NCBI GenBank assembly: GCA_044508215.1
Contig: JBIQID010000019.1
Location: forward strand, 1-32,090
Origin: JAEZFI01 sp044508215
Lineage (GTDB): Bacteria > Actinomycetota > Acidimicrobiia > Acidimicrobiales > Microtrichaceae
Reading direction: 5' to 3'
DNA length: 32,090 nt
Part shown: positions 14,636-21,978 of the stretch, in pieces
Numbering within the stretch: position 1 is the stretch's first letter
How the letters are laid out: the number at the start of each line of letters is the position of its first letter
Notes under the pieces: generated by a model
What the model was told of the DNA's origin: nothing
The model's input: only the letters and a program-made list of their open reading frames with translations
Databases searched by the model: none
Position numbers and translations under genes: made by a program

Positions 14636-15046
14636 GTGACGCTCGCCCTCGACACGACGGCGCTGCTCGCCCGCTACCTCGACGGTCCGTTCCGCGAGGT
14701 GGTCCTCGAGGCCATGCGGGCCGACGGCGACTGGTGCGCCTCCGCCCTGGCGCTGAGCGAGGCGATGATGCTCGTCGAGCGGCTGGGCGACGACCCGACC
14801 CGCACCGACGAGCTCCGTGCCGCGATCCGCGACGACTGGGAGCGCATGTGGGTGGTGCCCGTGGACCGCCGCTGCCTCGACCGGGCCGCCGAGCTGGGCC
14901 GGACCCAGCCGGTGCGGACCACCGACGCGATCCACCTGGCAGCGGCCGACCGCCTGCCCAGGCCCGTGCGCTACGTCACCTTCGACCCGGCCCAGATACC
15001 TGTCGCCCTCGCCCTGGGCTACGAGGTGGTCAGCACGGTCGCGTGA
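14636..15046 (+). CDS. PIN-domain ribonuclease toxin (VapC-like)
   Basis: A 136-residue PIN-domain protein, expected to be a Mg2+-dependent RNase held inactive by the upstream antitoxin. The four acidic active-site positions are visible: D6 in LALDTTALL, E42 in LALSEAMM, D97 in RTTDAIHLAAA and D117 in TFDPAQ. Two GTG codons are possible (14633, 14636); AAGGGG just upstream leaves better spacing for the second. VapC toxins commonly cut tRNA or rRNA loops; the target here cannot be predicted. Confidence 0.88.
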   Translation: MTLALDTTALLARYLDGPFREVVLEAMRADGDWCASALALSEAMMLVERLGDDPTRTDELRAAIRDDWERMWVVPVDRRCLDRAAELGRTQPVRTTDAIHLAAADRLPRPVRYVTFDPAQIPVALALGYEVVSTVA

Positions 15047-15078
15047 ACTGCCAGCCGGGCGGATGGGATGATCGGCGC

Positions 15079-15702
15079 ATGGCACAGGACACCGGCTCGA
15101 CGCTCCACCTCTCGGACAGCGACCTCGAGATCCACAAGGTGGTGGTGGGCCCGTTCGAGAACAACGTGTTCGTGCTGAGGTGCCGCCAGAGCGGCGACGC
15201 CGTGCTGATCGATGCCGCGAACGAGCACGAGCAGCTGCTGGAGCTGGCGCGGGACCTCGGCGTCCGCAAGGTGCTCGAGACCCACGGCCACTGGGACCAC
15301 ATCCAGGCGGTCCCCGAGATGCGCGACGCCGGCTACTCCGTGGCGGTCACCGCAGAGGACGCGGCGATGCTGCCCAGCTACGACGAGGTCATCGGCCACG
15401 ACGAGGTGATCGAGGTGGGCCGCCTGCGCCTGCGGACGATCCACACCCCGGGGCACACCCCCGGTTCGATCTGCTTCCTCGTGGAGGGGAAGCCGCTCCT
15501 CTTCAGCGGCGACACCCTGTTCCCCGGCGGGCCCGGCAACACCAAGCTGGAGGGCGGTGACTTCGAGACGATCATCCGGTCGGTCGACGAGCTGCTGTTC
15601 CCGCTCGACGCCGAGACGATCGTGATGCCGGGCCACGGTCTCGATACGACGATCGGGACGGAGCGCCCTCAGCTCCAGGAGTGGATCGACCGGGGCTGGT
15701 GA
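15079..15702 (+). CDS. MBL-fold metallo-hydrolase (glyoxalase II-like)
   Basis: A 207-residue metallo-beta-lactamase-fold protein. The metal site motif is T-H69-G-H71-W-D73-H74, with further ligands in IHTPGHTPGS, the bridging Asp in LFSGDTLF and the C-terminal His in MPGHGLDT. The compact length and TPGHTPGS resemble glyoxalase II/persulfide dioxygenase-like hydrolases; the exact thioester or other substrate is unclear. GATGAT lies six bases before the ATG, a near-consensus -10. The C-terminus overlaps the converging membrane-protein gene by about 130 bp. Confidence 0.9.
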   Translation: MAQDTGSTLHLSDSDLEIHKVVVGPFENNVFVLRCRQSGDAVLIDAANEHEQLLELARDLGVRKVLETHGHWDHIQAVPEMRDAGYSVAVTAEDAAMLPSYDEVIGHDEVIEVGRLRLRTIHTPGHTPGSICFLVEGKPLLFSGDTLFPGGPGNTKLEGGDFETIIRSVDELLFPLDAETIVMPGHGLDTTIGTERPQLQEWIDRGW

Positions 15703-16495
15703 TCCCCGCCAGACGAGCGAGGACGCACCCGGCGACCAGCCCGCCGAACGCGACCCAACAGGTGGCCATGATCACCACCGACGAGCCCGAGGTCTGCACC
15801 ACGCCGTCGAAGTCGAGCCAGTTGCGCCGGCTCCAGCCGTAGGCCAGCCCTCCCACCACCCCGAGGGCCACCGAGCCCCAGAGGAGGCCGTGCGCGGTGG
15901 GGTCGAGCCGAGCGCCGGGCACCGGGGTGCCCCGGGCGATGGCCCCCTCGGCCGCCAGGCGTCGGAGCATCCAGATCGCCGCCACCACGCCCACGACGCT
16001 GCCGCCGTACTGAAGGATCGCGGCGATCGAGACCTGCTTGCCGGCCACCTGGAACAAAGAGGTCCGCAATGCGGGCACGGCCTGCACCACGGCGCCGTCG
16101 GTGTGGGTGAACGAGTCGATCACCAGGTGGCTGGCGGCACCGACCGCGGCAGAACCCACGGTGACCCACCAGCGGTGGCGGTGCTGGGAGGCAGCCGCGT
16201 ACTGGCGGATGCCCAGGCCGCCGAGGTCGGGAAGGGCCAGGGGCGCCACCGGCATCACGATCCGCCGGACGACCACGGTGAGGACCACCGCCAACAGCAC
16301 GACCCAGAACTGGTTCCGGGCGGCGTGGCCGTCGAACCAGAGCGACCATCCGAACGGGCCGTAGCCCCACCCGTTCGTCACGTAGAAGAGGTCGGGAGCG
16401 ACCGAGCCCGCCACGAGGGCGACACCGTCCCAGCGGGCGTCGCGTCCCACCAGGGGCAGCAGCGGCGCCTGGTGCGGCAGGAAGGTGAAGGGCAC
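15572..16495 (-). CDS. DUF4184-like integral membrane protein
   Basis: About 307 residues with five to six hydrophobic helices. The N-terminus PFTFLPHQAPLLPLVG and the following VALVAGSVAPDLFYV match the start of DUF4184 proteins; histidines in ASHLVIDSFTHTDG recall membrane metal-dependent hydrolases of the same type, but no activity is established. GTG at 16495 is chosen because it matches the family start and lies six bases after TACCTT. The last 45 residues are Ser/Arg-rich and are encoded antisense to the end of the MBL gene, so they may be a poorly constrained tail. Confidence 0.8.
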   Translation of the reverse strand: MPFTFLPHQAPLLPLVGRDARWDGVALVAGSVAPDLFYVTNGWGYGPFGWSLWFDGHAARNQFWVVLLAVVLTVVVRRIVMPVAPLALPDLGGLGIRQYAAASQHRHRWWVTVGSAAVGAASHLVIDSFTHTDGAVVQAVPALRTSLFQVAGKQVSIAAILQYGGSVVGVVAAIWMLRRLAAEGAIARGTPVPGARLDPTAHGLLWGSVALGVVGGLAYGWSRRNWLDFDGVVQTSGSSVVIMATCWVAFGGLVAGCVLARLAGITSPGRSTPGAEGAPSRSSYRDRGPASRSSRRRAGTAARRPTG

Positions 16496-16507
16496 CGGCC
16501 AAAGGTA
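16496..16507 (-). promoter_or_regulatory. Leaderless-type -10 box of the DUF4184-like gene
   Basis: TACCTT (16507-16502, minus strand), six bases, then GTG at 16495. The upstream gene on the same strand ends 91 bp before it, so this may be an internal or separate promoter. Confidence 0.4.
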
Positions 16508-16598
16508 CGCCTCAGCGCCGCCCACCCAGAGGCGCGATTGAGACCCCGATCGAGGCCGTCAGGTTCCGTCGAGGGTCGGACCGACCCGGACCGTCAGA

Positions 16599-17330
16599 TC
16601 ACTCGTTGACGCTGCTGGACTCGAGCACCCGCTCGAGGTCCGCGCGCATCCCCGCCTCGCCCGACGGGCCCACAACGAGGTACACGGCGGCACCGTGCGG
16701 CAGGGCCTGCAGCCGGCCCACCACCGTGGAGCTCGTGGAGCCCCGCTTGCCGACGCCCTCCACGTCGGCGGCCTCGAGGATGCCGGACGAGTCGGCGGTG
16801 AAGGCGTCGACCTCGCCCTCCACGAGGCCCAGCGCCACCTCGGCGGCGGCCTGGAGGTCGAACTCTGCGCCGTCGGGGAAGCGCGACTCGGCGACGATCA
16901 GGTCCCAGCGGCCCCGGTCGGCGATGAGGATGGAGCTGGTGACCGAGCCGTAGGGCGTGACCGTCGTGCGCTCGTCCCGCAGCGCCTTCGGCATGTCGAC
17001 GTTGAAGCCGCCCACCGCGGGCGACTGCCGGGTCCAGGCGTTCTCCTTCGGAGCGGCGGTCTCGGGCGCTTCTTCATCGTCGCCGCCGATCGCCCCTGCG
17101 AGCACGATCGCGCCGACGACCAGGCCGGCGAGCACGACGATGGCGCCGAGGATGCCGAGGACCGGCTTCCACCGGCCCGACCCGCCCGGCTTGCGGGGCT
17201 CGACCGAGATGATGTGCGCCTGGTCCGGCACCCAGAAGGCCTCGGGCCCGGATTCGGCGGCGCGCACCGTGGGATCACCAGCAGCGCCGCCGAAGCCGCC
17301 GCCTGCCGTGCTCTCGAGCGAGTCGGTCAT
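16599..17330 (-). CDS. Single-pass membrane protein of unknown function
   Basis: A 243-residue protein. Residues 1-50 are a Gly/Ala-rich cytoplasmic tail, about 55-82 form one transmembrane helix (VLGILGAIVVLAGLVVGAIV), an acidic linker (GDDEEAPETAAPKE) follows, and the remaining 140 residues form an outside domain of mixed alpha/beta character (GFNVDMPKALRDERTTVTPYG, WDLIVAESRFPDG). It is not recognised; the outer part loosely resembles actinobacterial secreted domains of the PknH/LpqN kind, but I cannot support an assignment. The ATG at 17330 is chosen; a longer frame to 17408 runs into the suf promoter region. Confidence 0.78.
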   Translation of the reverse strand: MTDSLESTAGGGFGGAAGDPTVRAAESGPEAFWVPDQAHIISVEPRKPGGSGRWKPVLGILGAIVVLAGLVVGAIVLAGAIGGDDEEAPETAAPKENAWTRQSPAVGGFNVDMPKALRDERTTVTPYGSVTSSILIADRGRWDLIVAESRFPDGAEFDLQAAAEVALGLVEGEVDAFTADSSGILEAADVEGVGKRGSTSSTVVGRLQALPHGAAVYLVVGPSGEAGMRADLERVLESSSVNE

Positions 17331-17334
17331 GCCA

Positions 17335-17438
17335 CATGTTGGCCGTTGAGATGACCTCTTGCCAATGATCCTGGGAGATGTGCCCACCGGCAATACCACT
17401 GTCGCCATAGGGGAAATACACTGGGCGCCATGTTGGCC
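17335..17438. repeat. Ten-base direct repeats flanking the suf intergenic region
   Basis: CATGTTGGCC occurs at 17335-17344 and again at 17429-17438, 94 bp apart. A second, imperfect pair (AATACCACTGTCGCCAT at 17392, AATACACTGGGCGCCAT at 17415) is spaced 23 bp. The interval has visibly lower GC than its surroundings, as expected for a regulatory region. Confidence 0.4.
17417..17429 (+). promoter_or_regulatory. Leaderless-type -10 box of the suf transcript
   Basis: TACACT at 17417-17422 is followed by seven bases and an ATG at 17430 that opens a 16-codon frame running into sufS. No clear -35 is seen, which would fit a regulated promoter. Confidence 0.45.
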
Positions 17439-17480
17439 CCCCTCCAGCCCTCGTCCTCCGGTGCGGAGACGGCGGGATGA
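17430..17480 (+). CDS. Putative 16-residue leader peptide coupled to sufS
   Basis: ATG at 17430 starts a frame encoding MLAPLQPSSSGAETAG and stops at TGA 17478-17480. The stop overlaps the sufS ATG in the four-base arrangement ATGA, so ribosomes ending here could re-initiate on sufS. The ATG sits seven bases after a -10-like box, the leaderless layout seen at many genes here. No cysteine codons are present, so simple cysteine attenuation is not suggested. It could equally be chance in a short 5' leader. Confidence 0.4.
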   Translation: MLAPLQPSSSGAETAG

Positions 17481-18718
17481 CCCTCGTCGACACCCTCGAC
17501 ACGTCGACGATCAAGGCCGACTTCCCGCTGCTGGCAGCCGCCCGCGAACGGCCGCTCGTCTACCTCGATTCGGCAGCCACGGCGCAGAAGCCGCAGGTCG
17601 TCCTCGACGCGATGGACGAGTTCTACGCCACGATCAACGCCAACGTGGCCCGAGGCGTGTACGAGATCGCCGAGCGCGCCACGGATGCGATGGAGTCGGC
17701 CCGTCGCACGGTCGCCCGCTTCATCGACGCCCCCGACCCCGCGTCGGTGGTGTTCACGAAGAACGCCACCGAGAGCATGAACCTCGTGGCGCACTCGTGG
17801 GGCCGGGCCAACCTGCGTGAGGGCGACGTCGTGCTGCTCACCGAGCTGGAGCACCACGCCAACATCGTCCCCTGGCAGATCCTCGCCTCCCAGGTGGGGT
17901 TCACGATCCGCTGGATCCCCGTGGGCACCGACGGGATGCTCGACCTCTCCCGCCTCGACGAGCTGCTGGCGGGGGTGAAGCTCGTGGGCCTGTCGGCCAT
18001 GTCGAACGTGCTCGGCACCTTCACGCCCGTCAGGGAGATCGCCGATGCCGCCCACGCGGTCGGTGCGGTCGTGTCGGTCGATGCCTGCCAGTACGTGCCG
18101 CACCACGCGTGCTCGGTGCAGGACCTCGGCGCCGACTTCCTCTCGTTCTCGGGCCACAAGATGTGCGGCCCCACGGGTGTCGGGGTGCTCTGGGGTCGAC
18201 GCGAGCTCCTCGAGGAGATGCCTCCGTTCCTCGGCGGCGGCGGGATGATCGAGCAGGTCTCGGCAGACGGGTTCACCCCGGCCGAGCTGCCCCACAAGTT
18301 CGAGGCGGGCACACCACCGATCGCCGAGATCATCGGCCTCGGTGCAGCGGTCCGCTACCTCGACGGCCTGGGCATGGAGGCCGTCCGGGCGCACGAGGTG
18401 GTGCTCACCGACTACGCCCTGCGGACGCTCCGCGACCGCTTCGGCGACGAGCTCGTCGTGCACGGCCCGGCCGACGCCGGGAACCGCGGCGGTGTGTTCT
18501 CCCTCGCCCTCGGCGAGGTCCACCCGCACGACATCAGCCAGATCCTGAACGAGCGGGGGATCTGCGTTCGGGCAGGCCACCACTGCGCCAAGCCGCTCAT
18601 GAAGGTGCTCGGAGTCGGCGCGACCGCGCGAGCATCTGTCTACGTCTACAACGACCAGACCGACATCGATGCGCTCGCAGACGCACTCGACGAGGCCCGT
18701 TCGTTCTTCGCCTTCTGA
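17477..18718 (+). CDS. sufS: Cysteine desulfurase SufS
   Basis: A 413-residue class V aminotransferase-fold enzyme that takes sulfur from cysteine for Fe-S cluster assembly. Seen: YLDSAATAQKP near the N-terminus, TELEHHANIVPWQ with the PLP-stacking His, VDACQYVPHH, the PLP lysine K228 in FSGHKMCGPTGVG, and the persulfide cysteine C370 in VRAGHHCAKPLM. The short loop at the active cysteine marks group II (SufS) enzymes. GGAG lies nine bases before the ATG. sufU follows after eight bases. The sufBCD scaffold genes are not in the window. Confidence 0.96.
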   Translation: MTLVDTLDTSTIKADFPLLAAARERPLVYLDSAATAQKPQVVLDAMDEFYATINANVARGVYEIAERATDAMESARRTVARFIDAPDPASVVFTKNATESMNLVAHSWGRANLREGDVVLLTELEHHANIVPWQILASQVGFTIRWIPVGTDGMLDLSRLDELLAGVKLVGLSAMSNVLGTFTPVREIADAAHAVGAVVSVDACQYVPHHACSVQDLGADFLSFSGHKMCGPTGVGVLWGRRELLEEMPPFLGGGGMIEQVSADGFTPAELPHKFEAGTPPIAEIIGLGAAVRYLDGLGMEAVRAHEVVLTDYALRTLRDRFGDELVVHGPADAGNRGGVFSLALGEVHPHDISQILNERGICVRAGHHCAKPLMKVLGVGATARASVYVYNDQTDIDALADALDEARSFFAF

Positions 18719-18726
18719 GGTCAACC

Positions 18727-19230
18727 ATGTCCGGACTCGAAGACCTGTACCGCGAGATCATCCTCGACCACTACCGGTCGCCCCGGAACAGGGGTGAGCT
18801 GGCCACTCCCCCGGCGCATCGGGCCGAGGGGTTCAACCCGTTGTGCGGCGACGAGATCGTGGTCTTCCTCGCCGTCGACGACGAGGCCGCCGGCGACGAC
18901 GCCCGCGTGGTCGACGTCAGGATCGGCGGGCAGGGCTGCTCGATCAGCCAGGCGTCGGCCTCGATGATGTCCGCCGCCGTGAAGGGTCACAGCCTCCGCG
19001 AGATCCGCGACCTCACCCACGCCTTCAAGGCGATGATGTCGATCCACGAGACCGAGCTCGAAGGTGAGGACCCCGACGGCGCTGCGCATCCGGCGCCGGA
19101 GATCGAGCTGGGCGACCTCGAGGCGCTGCGGGGCGTGGTGAAGTTCCCGGTCCGCATCAAGTGCGCCACCCTCTCGTGGAACACGCTGGCCCAGGCGGTC
19201 GAAGAGGTGGCGACGCCCGCAGCGTCCTAG
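18727..19230 (+). CDS. sufU: Fe-S assembly sulfur-transfer protein SufU
   Basis: A 167-residue SufU (NifU/IscU-like) protein, which accepts sulfur from SufS through a zinc-bound cysteine site. Conserved residues: C40 and D42 in NPLCGDEI, C71 in GGQGCSISQASASMM, and C146 in RIKCATLSW. The insert between the second and third cysteines (ETELEGEDPDGAAHP) is typical of SufU and absent from IscU. GAGG in the end of sufS serves as ribosome site. The two genes form one operon. The TAG stop shares the tetramer CTAG with the stop of the opposite-strand gene. Confidence 0.94.
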   Translation: MSGLEDLYREIILDHYRSPRNRGELATPPAHRAEGFNPLCGDEIVVFLAVDDEAAGDDARVVDVRIGGQGCSISQASASMMSAAVKGHSLREIRDLTHAFKAMMSIHETELEGEDPDGAAHPAPEIELGDLEALRGVVKFPVRIKCATLSWNTLAQAVEEVATPAAS

Positions 19231-19640
19231 TCGGCGGCCACCACCCAGATCGACTGGATGTGGGCGGGGCTGTCGTCGACGGAGACCCGCACGTCGAACT
19301 GGCCGCTCCGCTCGACGCCGAGCGTGACCCCGACGGTCAGCGGGACCAGCACCGGCTCGCCCAGGTGGACCCGTTCCACGGCCAGGGGGTCGGGCGGGAG
19401 GTTGGCGACGAACGGATCCGCGATGGGCCCTGCCGTCTCGGGGTCCACCACGGTCATCCGCACCTCGTGGGCCTCGTCGAGCTCGAAGTACGGCACCTCG
19501 ACCACGACCGCGACCGTGAAGTGCACCTGCGCGGGGACCACCGGCACGTGCAGGCGGGTGATCCCGCCCGACAGCACCATCAGCAGGTTCTCGCGCACCT
19601 GCGCGTGGTCGCACACGAGGAGCGTGGTGAGCCGGGCCAT
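19227..19640 (-). CDS. DUF6941-like beta-rich protein
   Basis: A 137-residue protein that begins LTTLLVCDHAQVRENLLMVLSGGI and alternates short strands (HFTVAVVVEVPYFELDEAHEVRMTV in pieces), ending in an extended SIWVVAAD. The N-terminal pattern and the central VEVPYFE followed by an RMTVVDPE strand resemble the uncharacterised DUF6941 family. No catalytic residues are recognisable. The ATG lies six bases after TAGGGT. Stops of this gene and sufU overlap by three bases in CTAG. Confidence 0.8.
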   Translation of the reverse strand: MARLTTLLVCDHAQVRENLLMVLSGGITRLHVPVVPAQVHFTVAVVVEVPYFELDEAHEVRMTVVDPETAGPIADPFVANLPPDPLAVERVHLGEPVLVPLTVGVTLGVERSGQFDVRVSVDDSPAHIQSIWVVAAD

Positions 19641-19652
19641 GGGCGAACCCTA
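19641..19652 (-). promoter_or_regulatory. Leaderless-type -10 box of the DUF6941-like gene
   Basis: TAGGGT (19652-19647, minus strand), six bases, then ATG at 19640. The upstream gene ends 18 bp beyond, so this may be an internal promoter. Confidence 0.5.
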
Positions 19653-19670
19653 AGCGGGCATCGACGGCCG

Positions 19671-19931
19671 CTACGAGCCGTCGAGGATGGCGTCGACCGC
19701 GACCGCGAACGCCACGTCGCGCTCGGTGACCGCGTCGACGTCGTGGGAGTACAGCTCGATGCTGACCTGGTTGTAGACGTTCGACCAGTTGGGGTGGTGG
19801 TCCATCTTCTCGGCGACGAGCGCGCAGCGCGCCATGAACCCGAACGCCTCGGAGAAGTCGGCGAACCGCAGCTCGCGGCGCAGCCTGCCGTCGACCAGCT
19901 CCCATCCTTCCGGCACGGGTGGATCGGCCAT
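19671..19931 (-). CDS. Pterin-4a-carbinolamine dehydratase
   Basis: An 86-residue protein of the PCD/DCoH family, which dehydrates 4a-hydroxytetrahydropterin to recycle the pterin cofactor. The signature EKMDHHPNWSNVYNQV contains the paired active-site histidines, and SHDVDAVTERDVAFA the conserved C-terminal helix start. It is slightly shorter than usual (90-110). ATG at 19931 has GGGAGG eight bases upstream; a second possible ATG lies in frame at 19967. No pterin-dependent hydroxylase is in the window, so the partner is unknown. Confidence 0.9.
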   Translation of the reverse strand: MADPPVPEGWELVDGRLRRELRFADFSEAFGFMARCALVAEKMDHHPNWSNVYNQVSIELYSHDVDAVTERDVAFAVAVDAILDGS

Positions 19932-19995
19932 CGCGCCATCCTCCCAGAGGTGACGCCCCCGGTCCACGGGTGCCGGGGCTGCCGGTGGCTCGGCC

Positions 19996-20385
19996 TCAGT
20001 CGCCCCGTCGGCGCCGGAACCGGTCCAGGAACCCGAAGCGTGGCCCGGCGTTGCGCCCGGACCGCGTGGGATGGCGGCCTCGCTCGGTCTCCACCTGGAC
20101 CCTCGTCTCGTGCGCGACCGCGTTGACGATGCTCTCGGCCTCGTCGAGCAGCGCAGCGACCGACGGGTCGCCCGCGGTGACGCTTGCGGGCTCGGCAGGG
20201 GTGGGAGGTGTGACGAGGGTGCCGTACGACCAGTTCACGTCCGCCAGCCGCGGGGTGAACGCCTGGCAGTCGTCGGGGCAACGCCACGGCGCCTCTGGCG
20301 CGAGGTCGAGGTCGCACTTCCGAACGGTCTCACCGGTCCGGTACGTGCGGCTCTCGAAGAACTTGCAGTTCACGCGCATCGGCAT
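19996..20385 (-). CDS. Small Cys-containing protein of unknown function
   Basis: A 129-residue protein, not recognised. The first 45 residues hold four cysteines (C7, C24, C36, C40; spacing 16, 11, 3) in NCKFFESRTY...RKCDLDLAPEAPWRCPDDCQAF, suggesting a small metal or Fe-S site or disulfides. The middle is Pro/Ala-rich with a helix (SVAALLDEAESIVNAVAHE), and the tail is strongly basic (RTxRSGRNAG...DRFRRRRGD), as for a nucleic acid- or membrane-associated protein. It starts 18 bp after the CitE-like gene and probably shares its transcript. Confidence 0.72.
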   Translation of the reverse strand: MPMRVNCKFFESRTYRTGETVRKCDLDLAPEAPWRCPDDCQAFTPRLADVNWSYGTLVTPPTPAEPASVTAGDPSVAALLDEAESIVNAVAHETRVQVETERGRHPTRSGRNAGPRFGFLDRFRRRRGD

Positions 20386-20403
20386 GAGGAACAGTTTGCC
20401 TGG

Positions 20404-21288
20404 CTAGGACAGCGAGGCGATGGCGTCGGCCATCGCGACGGCGCGACGTGCGTTCGCCACGTGGAGGTTCTCGATCATCTTCCCGTCGAGCTGGATCACG
20501 CCCTTGCCGGCGGCCAGGCCCTCCTCGAACGCCTCGATCACCCGGCGGGCGTGGGCCACCTCGTCCTCGGACGGAGCGAACGCGGCGTTCGCTGCGTCGA
20601 GCTGCGAGGGGTGGATGAGGGTCTTGCCGTCGAAGCCCATCTCTGCGCCCTGGCGGCACTCGTCCGCGAAGCCGTCAGCGTCCTTGATGTCGTTGTAGAC
20701 GCCGTCGAGGATCGCCTTGCCGGCGAACCGCGCAGCGTTGACGCACTTGGAGAGACCCCAGAGCAGCGGGTGACGCCCTGGGACGAGCGCAGCCCGCAGC
20801 TCCTTCGCCAGGTCGTTCGTGCCCATGATCAGCACCTCGAGGCGATCCGAGGCGGTGGCGATCTCCACGGCGTTGACCATCGCTGCCGGTGTCTCGAGCA
20901 TCGCCCAGATGCGGGTGTGCTCGGGGGCCCGCGCGTCCTCCAGCAACCGCTCGATCGCGTGCACGTCCTCGGCGCTGTTCACCTTCGGCACGACCACACC
21001 GGACGGGCCGGCCTTCGCGGCGGACCGGACGTCGGCCACGAACCACTCGGTGTCCAGGCCGTTCACACGGATGGTCAGTTCACGGTTGCCGTAGGCCCCG
21101 GATGCGACCGCAGCAGCCACCTTCTCCCGGGCCTCCACCTTCGCGTCGGGAGCGACGGAGTCCTCGGTGTCGAAGATGATCGCGTCGCAGGCGAGGCCCT
21201 TCGCCTTCTCGAGCGCCTTGTCGTTCGCTCCCGGCATGTAGAGCACGGAGCGGCGGGGACGGAACTCGGCGGCAGCATCGGTCGACAT
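20404..21288 (-). CDS. HpcH/HpaI-family CoA ester lyase (CitE-like)
   Basis: A 294-residue TIM-barrel lyase of the CitE/citramalyl-CoA lyase family. Seen: RSVLYMPGANDKALEKA, the acidic motif FDTEDSVAPDAK with Mg2+-binding residues, RVNGLDTEW, PKVNSAEDV, AMLETPAAMVNA with the second metal Glu, and DGKTLIHPSQL. Stand-alone CitE-like proteins cleave citramalyl-CoA, malyl-CoA or 3-hydroxy-3-methylglutaryl-CoA; in Mycobacterium Rv2498c works with a MaoC hydratase and an acyl-CoA dehydrogenase in itaconate/leucine breakdown. Such partners exist elsewhere in this window, but no adjacency proves the link. Its promoter is the clearest in the window. Confidence 0.92.
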   Translation of the reverse strand: MSTDAAAEFRPRRSVLYMPGANDKALEKAKGLACDAIIFDTEDSVAPDAKVEAREKVAAAVASGAYGNRELTIRVNGLDTEWFVADVRSAAKAGPSGVVVPKVNSAEDVHAIERLLEDARAPEHTRIWAMLETPAAMVNAVEIATASDRLEVLIMGTNDLAKELRAALVPGRHPLLWGLSKCVNAARFAGKAILDGVYNDIKDADGFADECRQGAEMGFDGKTLIHPSQLDAANAAFAPSEDEVAHARRVIEAFEEGLAAGKGVIQLDGKMIENLHVANARRAVAMADAIASLS

Positions 21289-21325
21289 GTGGCGAACGAT
21301 GCTCGCTCCCCCGCCGACACGTCAA
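21289..21325 (-). promoter_or_regulatory. Promoter of the CitE-like gene, leaderless type
   Basis: On the minus strand TTGACG (21325-21320) is followed by an 18-base spacer, CATCGT (21301-21296), seven bases and the ATG at 21288. The -35 matches consensus at five of six positions. Confidence 0.6.
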
Positions 21326-21449
21326 ACCCCTGCCGGAGCCGGCCCGCGCAACTCACGACGGGCCAGCAGCTGAACGGAACGACGCAAGATCGCCCACCGC
21401 CGCTGCCACAACGCGGCAGTCGACCTGGGCGGGCCCGCCCGTCGAAGGA

Positions 21450-21893
21450 CTACGCCTGGTTGACGAACTGCTGGCCGATGACGAACGCCATCACCGCCGA
21501 GGCCGTGCCGGCCAGCACGAGGGCGGCCAAGGGGATCGCCGAGCGGCCGATCCGCCGCCAGCCGGTCCACCCGGCCAGCATGAAGAGGCCCAGCGGGATC
21601 AACCCACCGATGTAGTGGATGTACAGCTGGTTGAAGCCGCTGCCCTGGTCCAGGAGCTTGATGCCCAGGAGCGCCTGCGCCATGAGCACCAGCTCGGTGA
21701 CGATCACGAGGGCGACCGCGCCGCGCTCCACCGGCCGCCGGGTGACCGCGAGGCGTGCGACCCAGACGGTGGTCGCCGCGAGCGCCACGAGGACCGTGAT
21801 GCCCACCCACCGGTGCAGGTCGGGCGAGATGACGTAGTTGTCGATCGCACCGCGGCCCATCGGACCGTCGGAGGCGAGGAGGGGAGCGAGCAT
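21450..21893 (-). CDS. Four-helix membrane protein of unknown function
   Basis: A 147-residue protein with four hydrophobic helices: HRWVGITVLVALAATTVWVA, GAVALVIVTELVLMAQALLG, IHYIGGLIPLGLFMLAG and SAIPLAALVLAGTASAVMAF. Histidines at the start of helix 1 (DLHRWVG) and helix 3 (YIHYIGG) are spaced as in some heme-binding membrane proteins such as CtaA-like or b561-like domains, but this is only a suggestion. It lies on the same strand as, and 161 bp upstream of, the CitE-like gene; the gap between them holds the CitE promoter and nothing else recognised. Confidence 0.75.
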   Translation of the reverse strand: MLAPLLASDGPMGRGAIDNYVISPDLHRWVGITVLVALAATTVWVARLAVTRRPVERGAVALVIVTELVLMAQALLGIKLLDQGSGFNQLYIHYIGGLIPLGLFMLAGWTGWRRIGRSAIPLAALVLAGTASAVMAFVIGQQFVNQA

Positions 21894-21978
21894 GGCGCCA
21901 TGCTCACACAGGCCCGGTCAGCGGCTCGAACCGGGAGCTCCCGGAGGAGGCAGGGGGCGCCCGACGCGAGCCAGCTGC

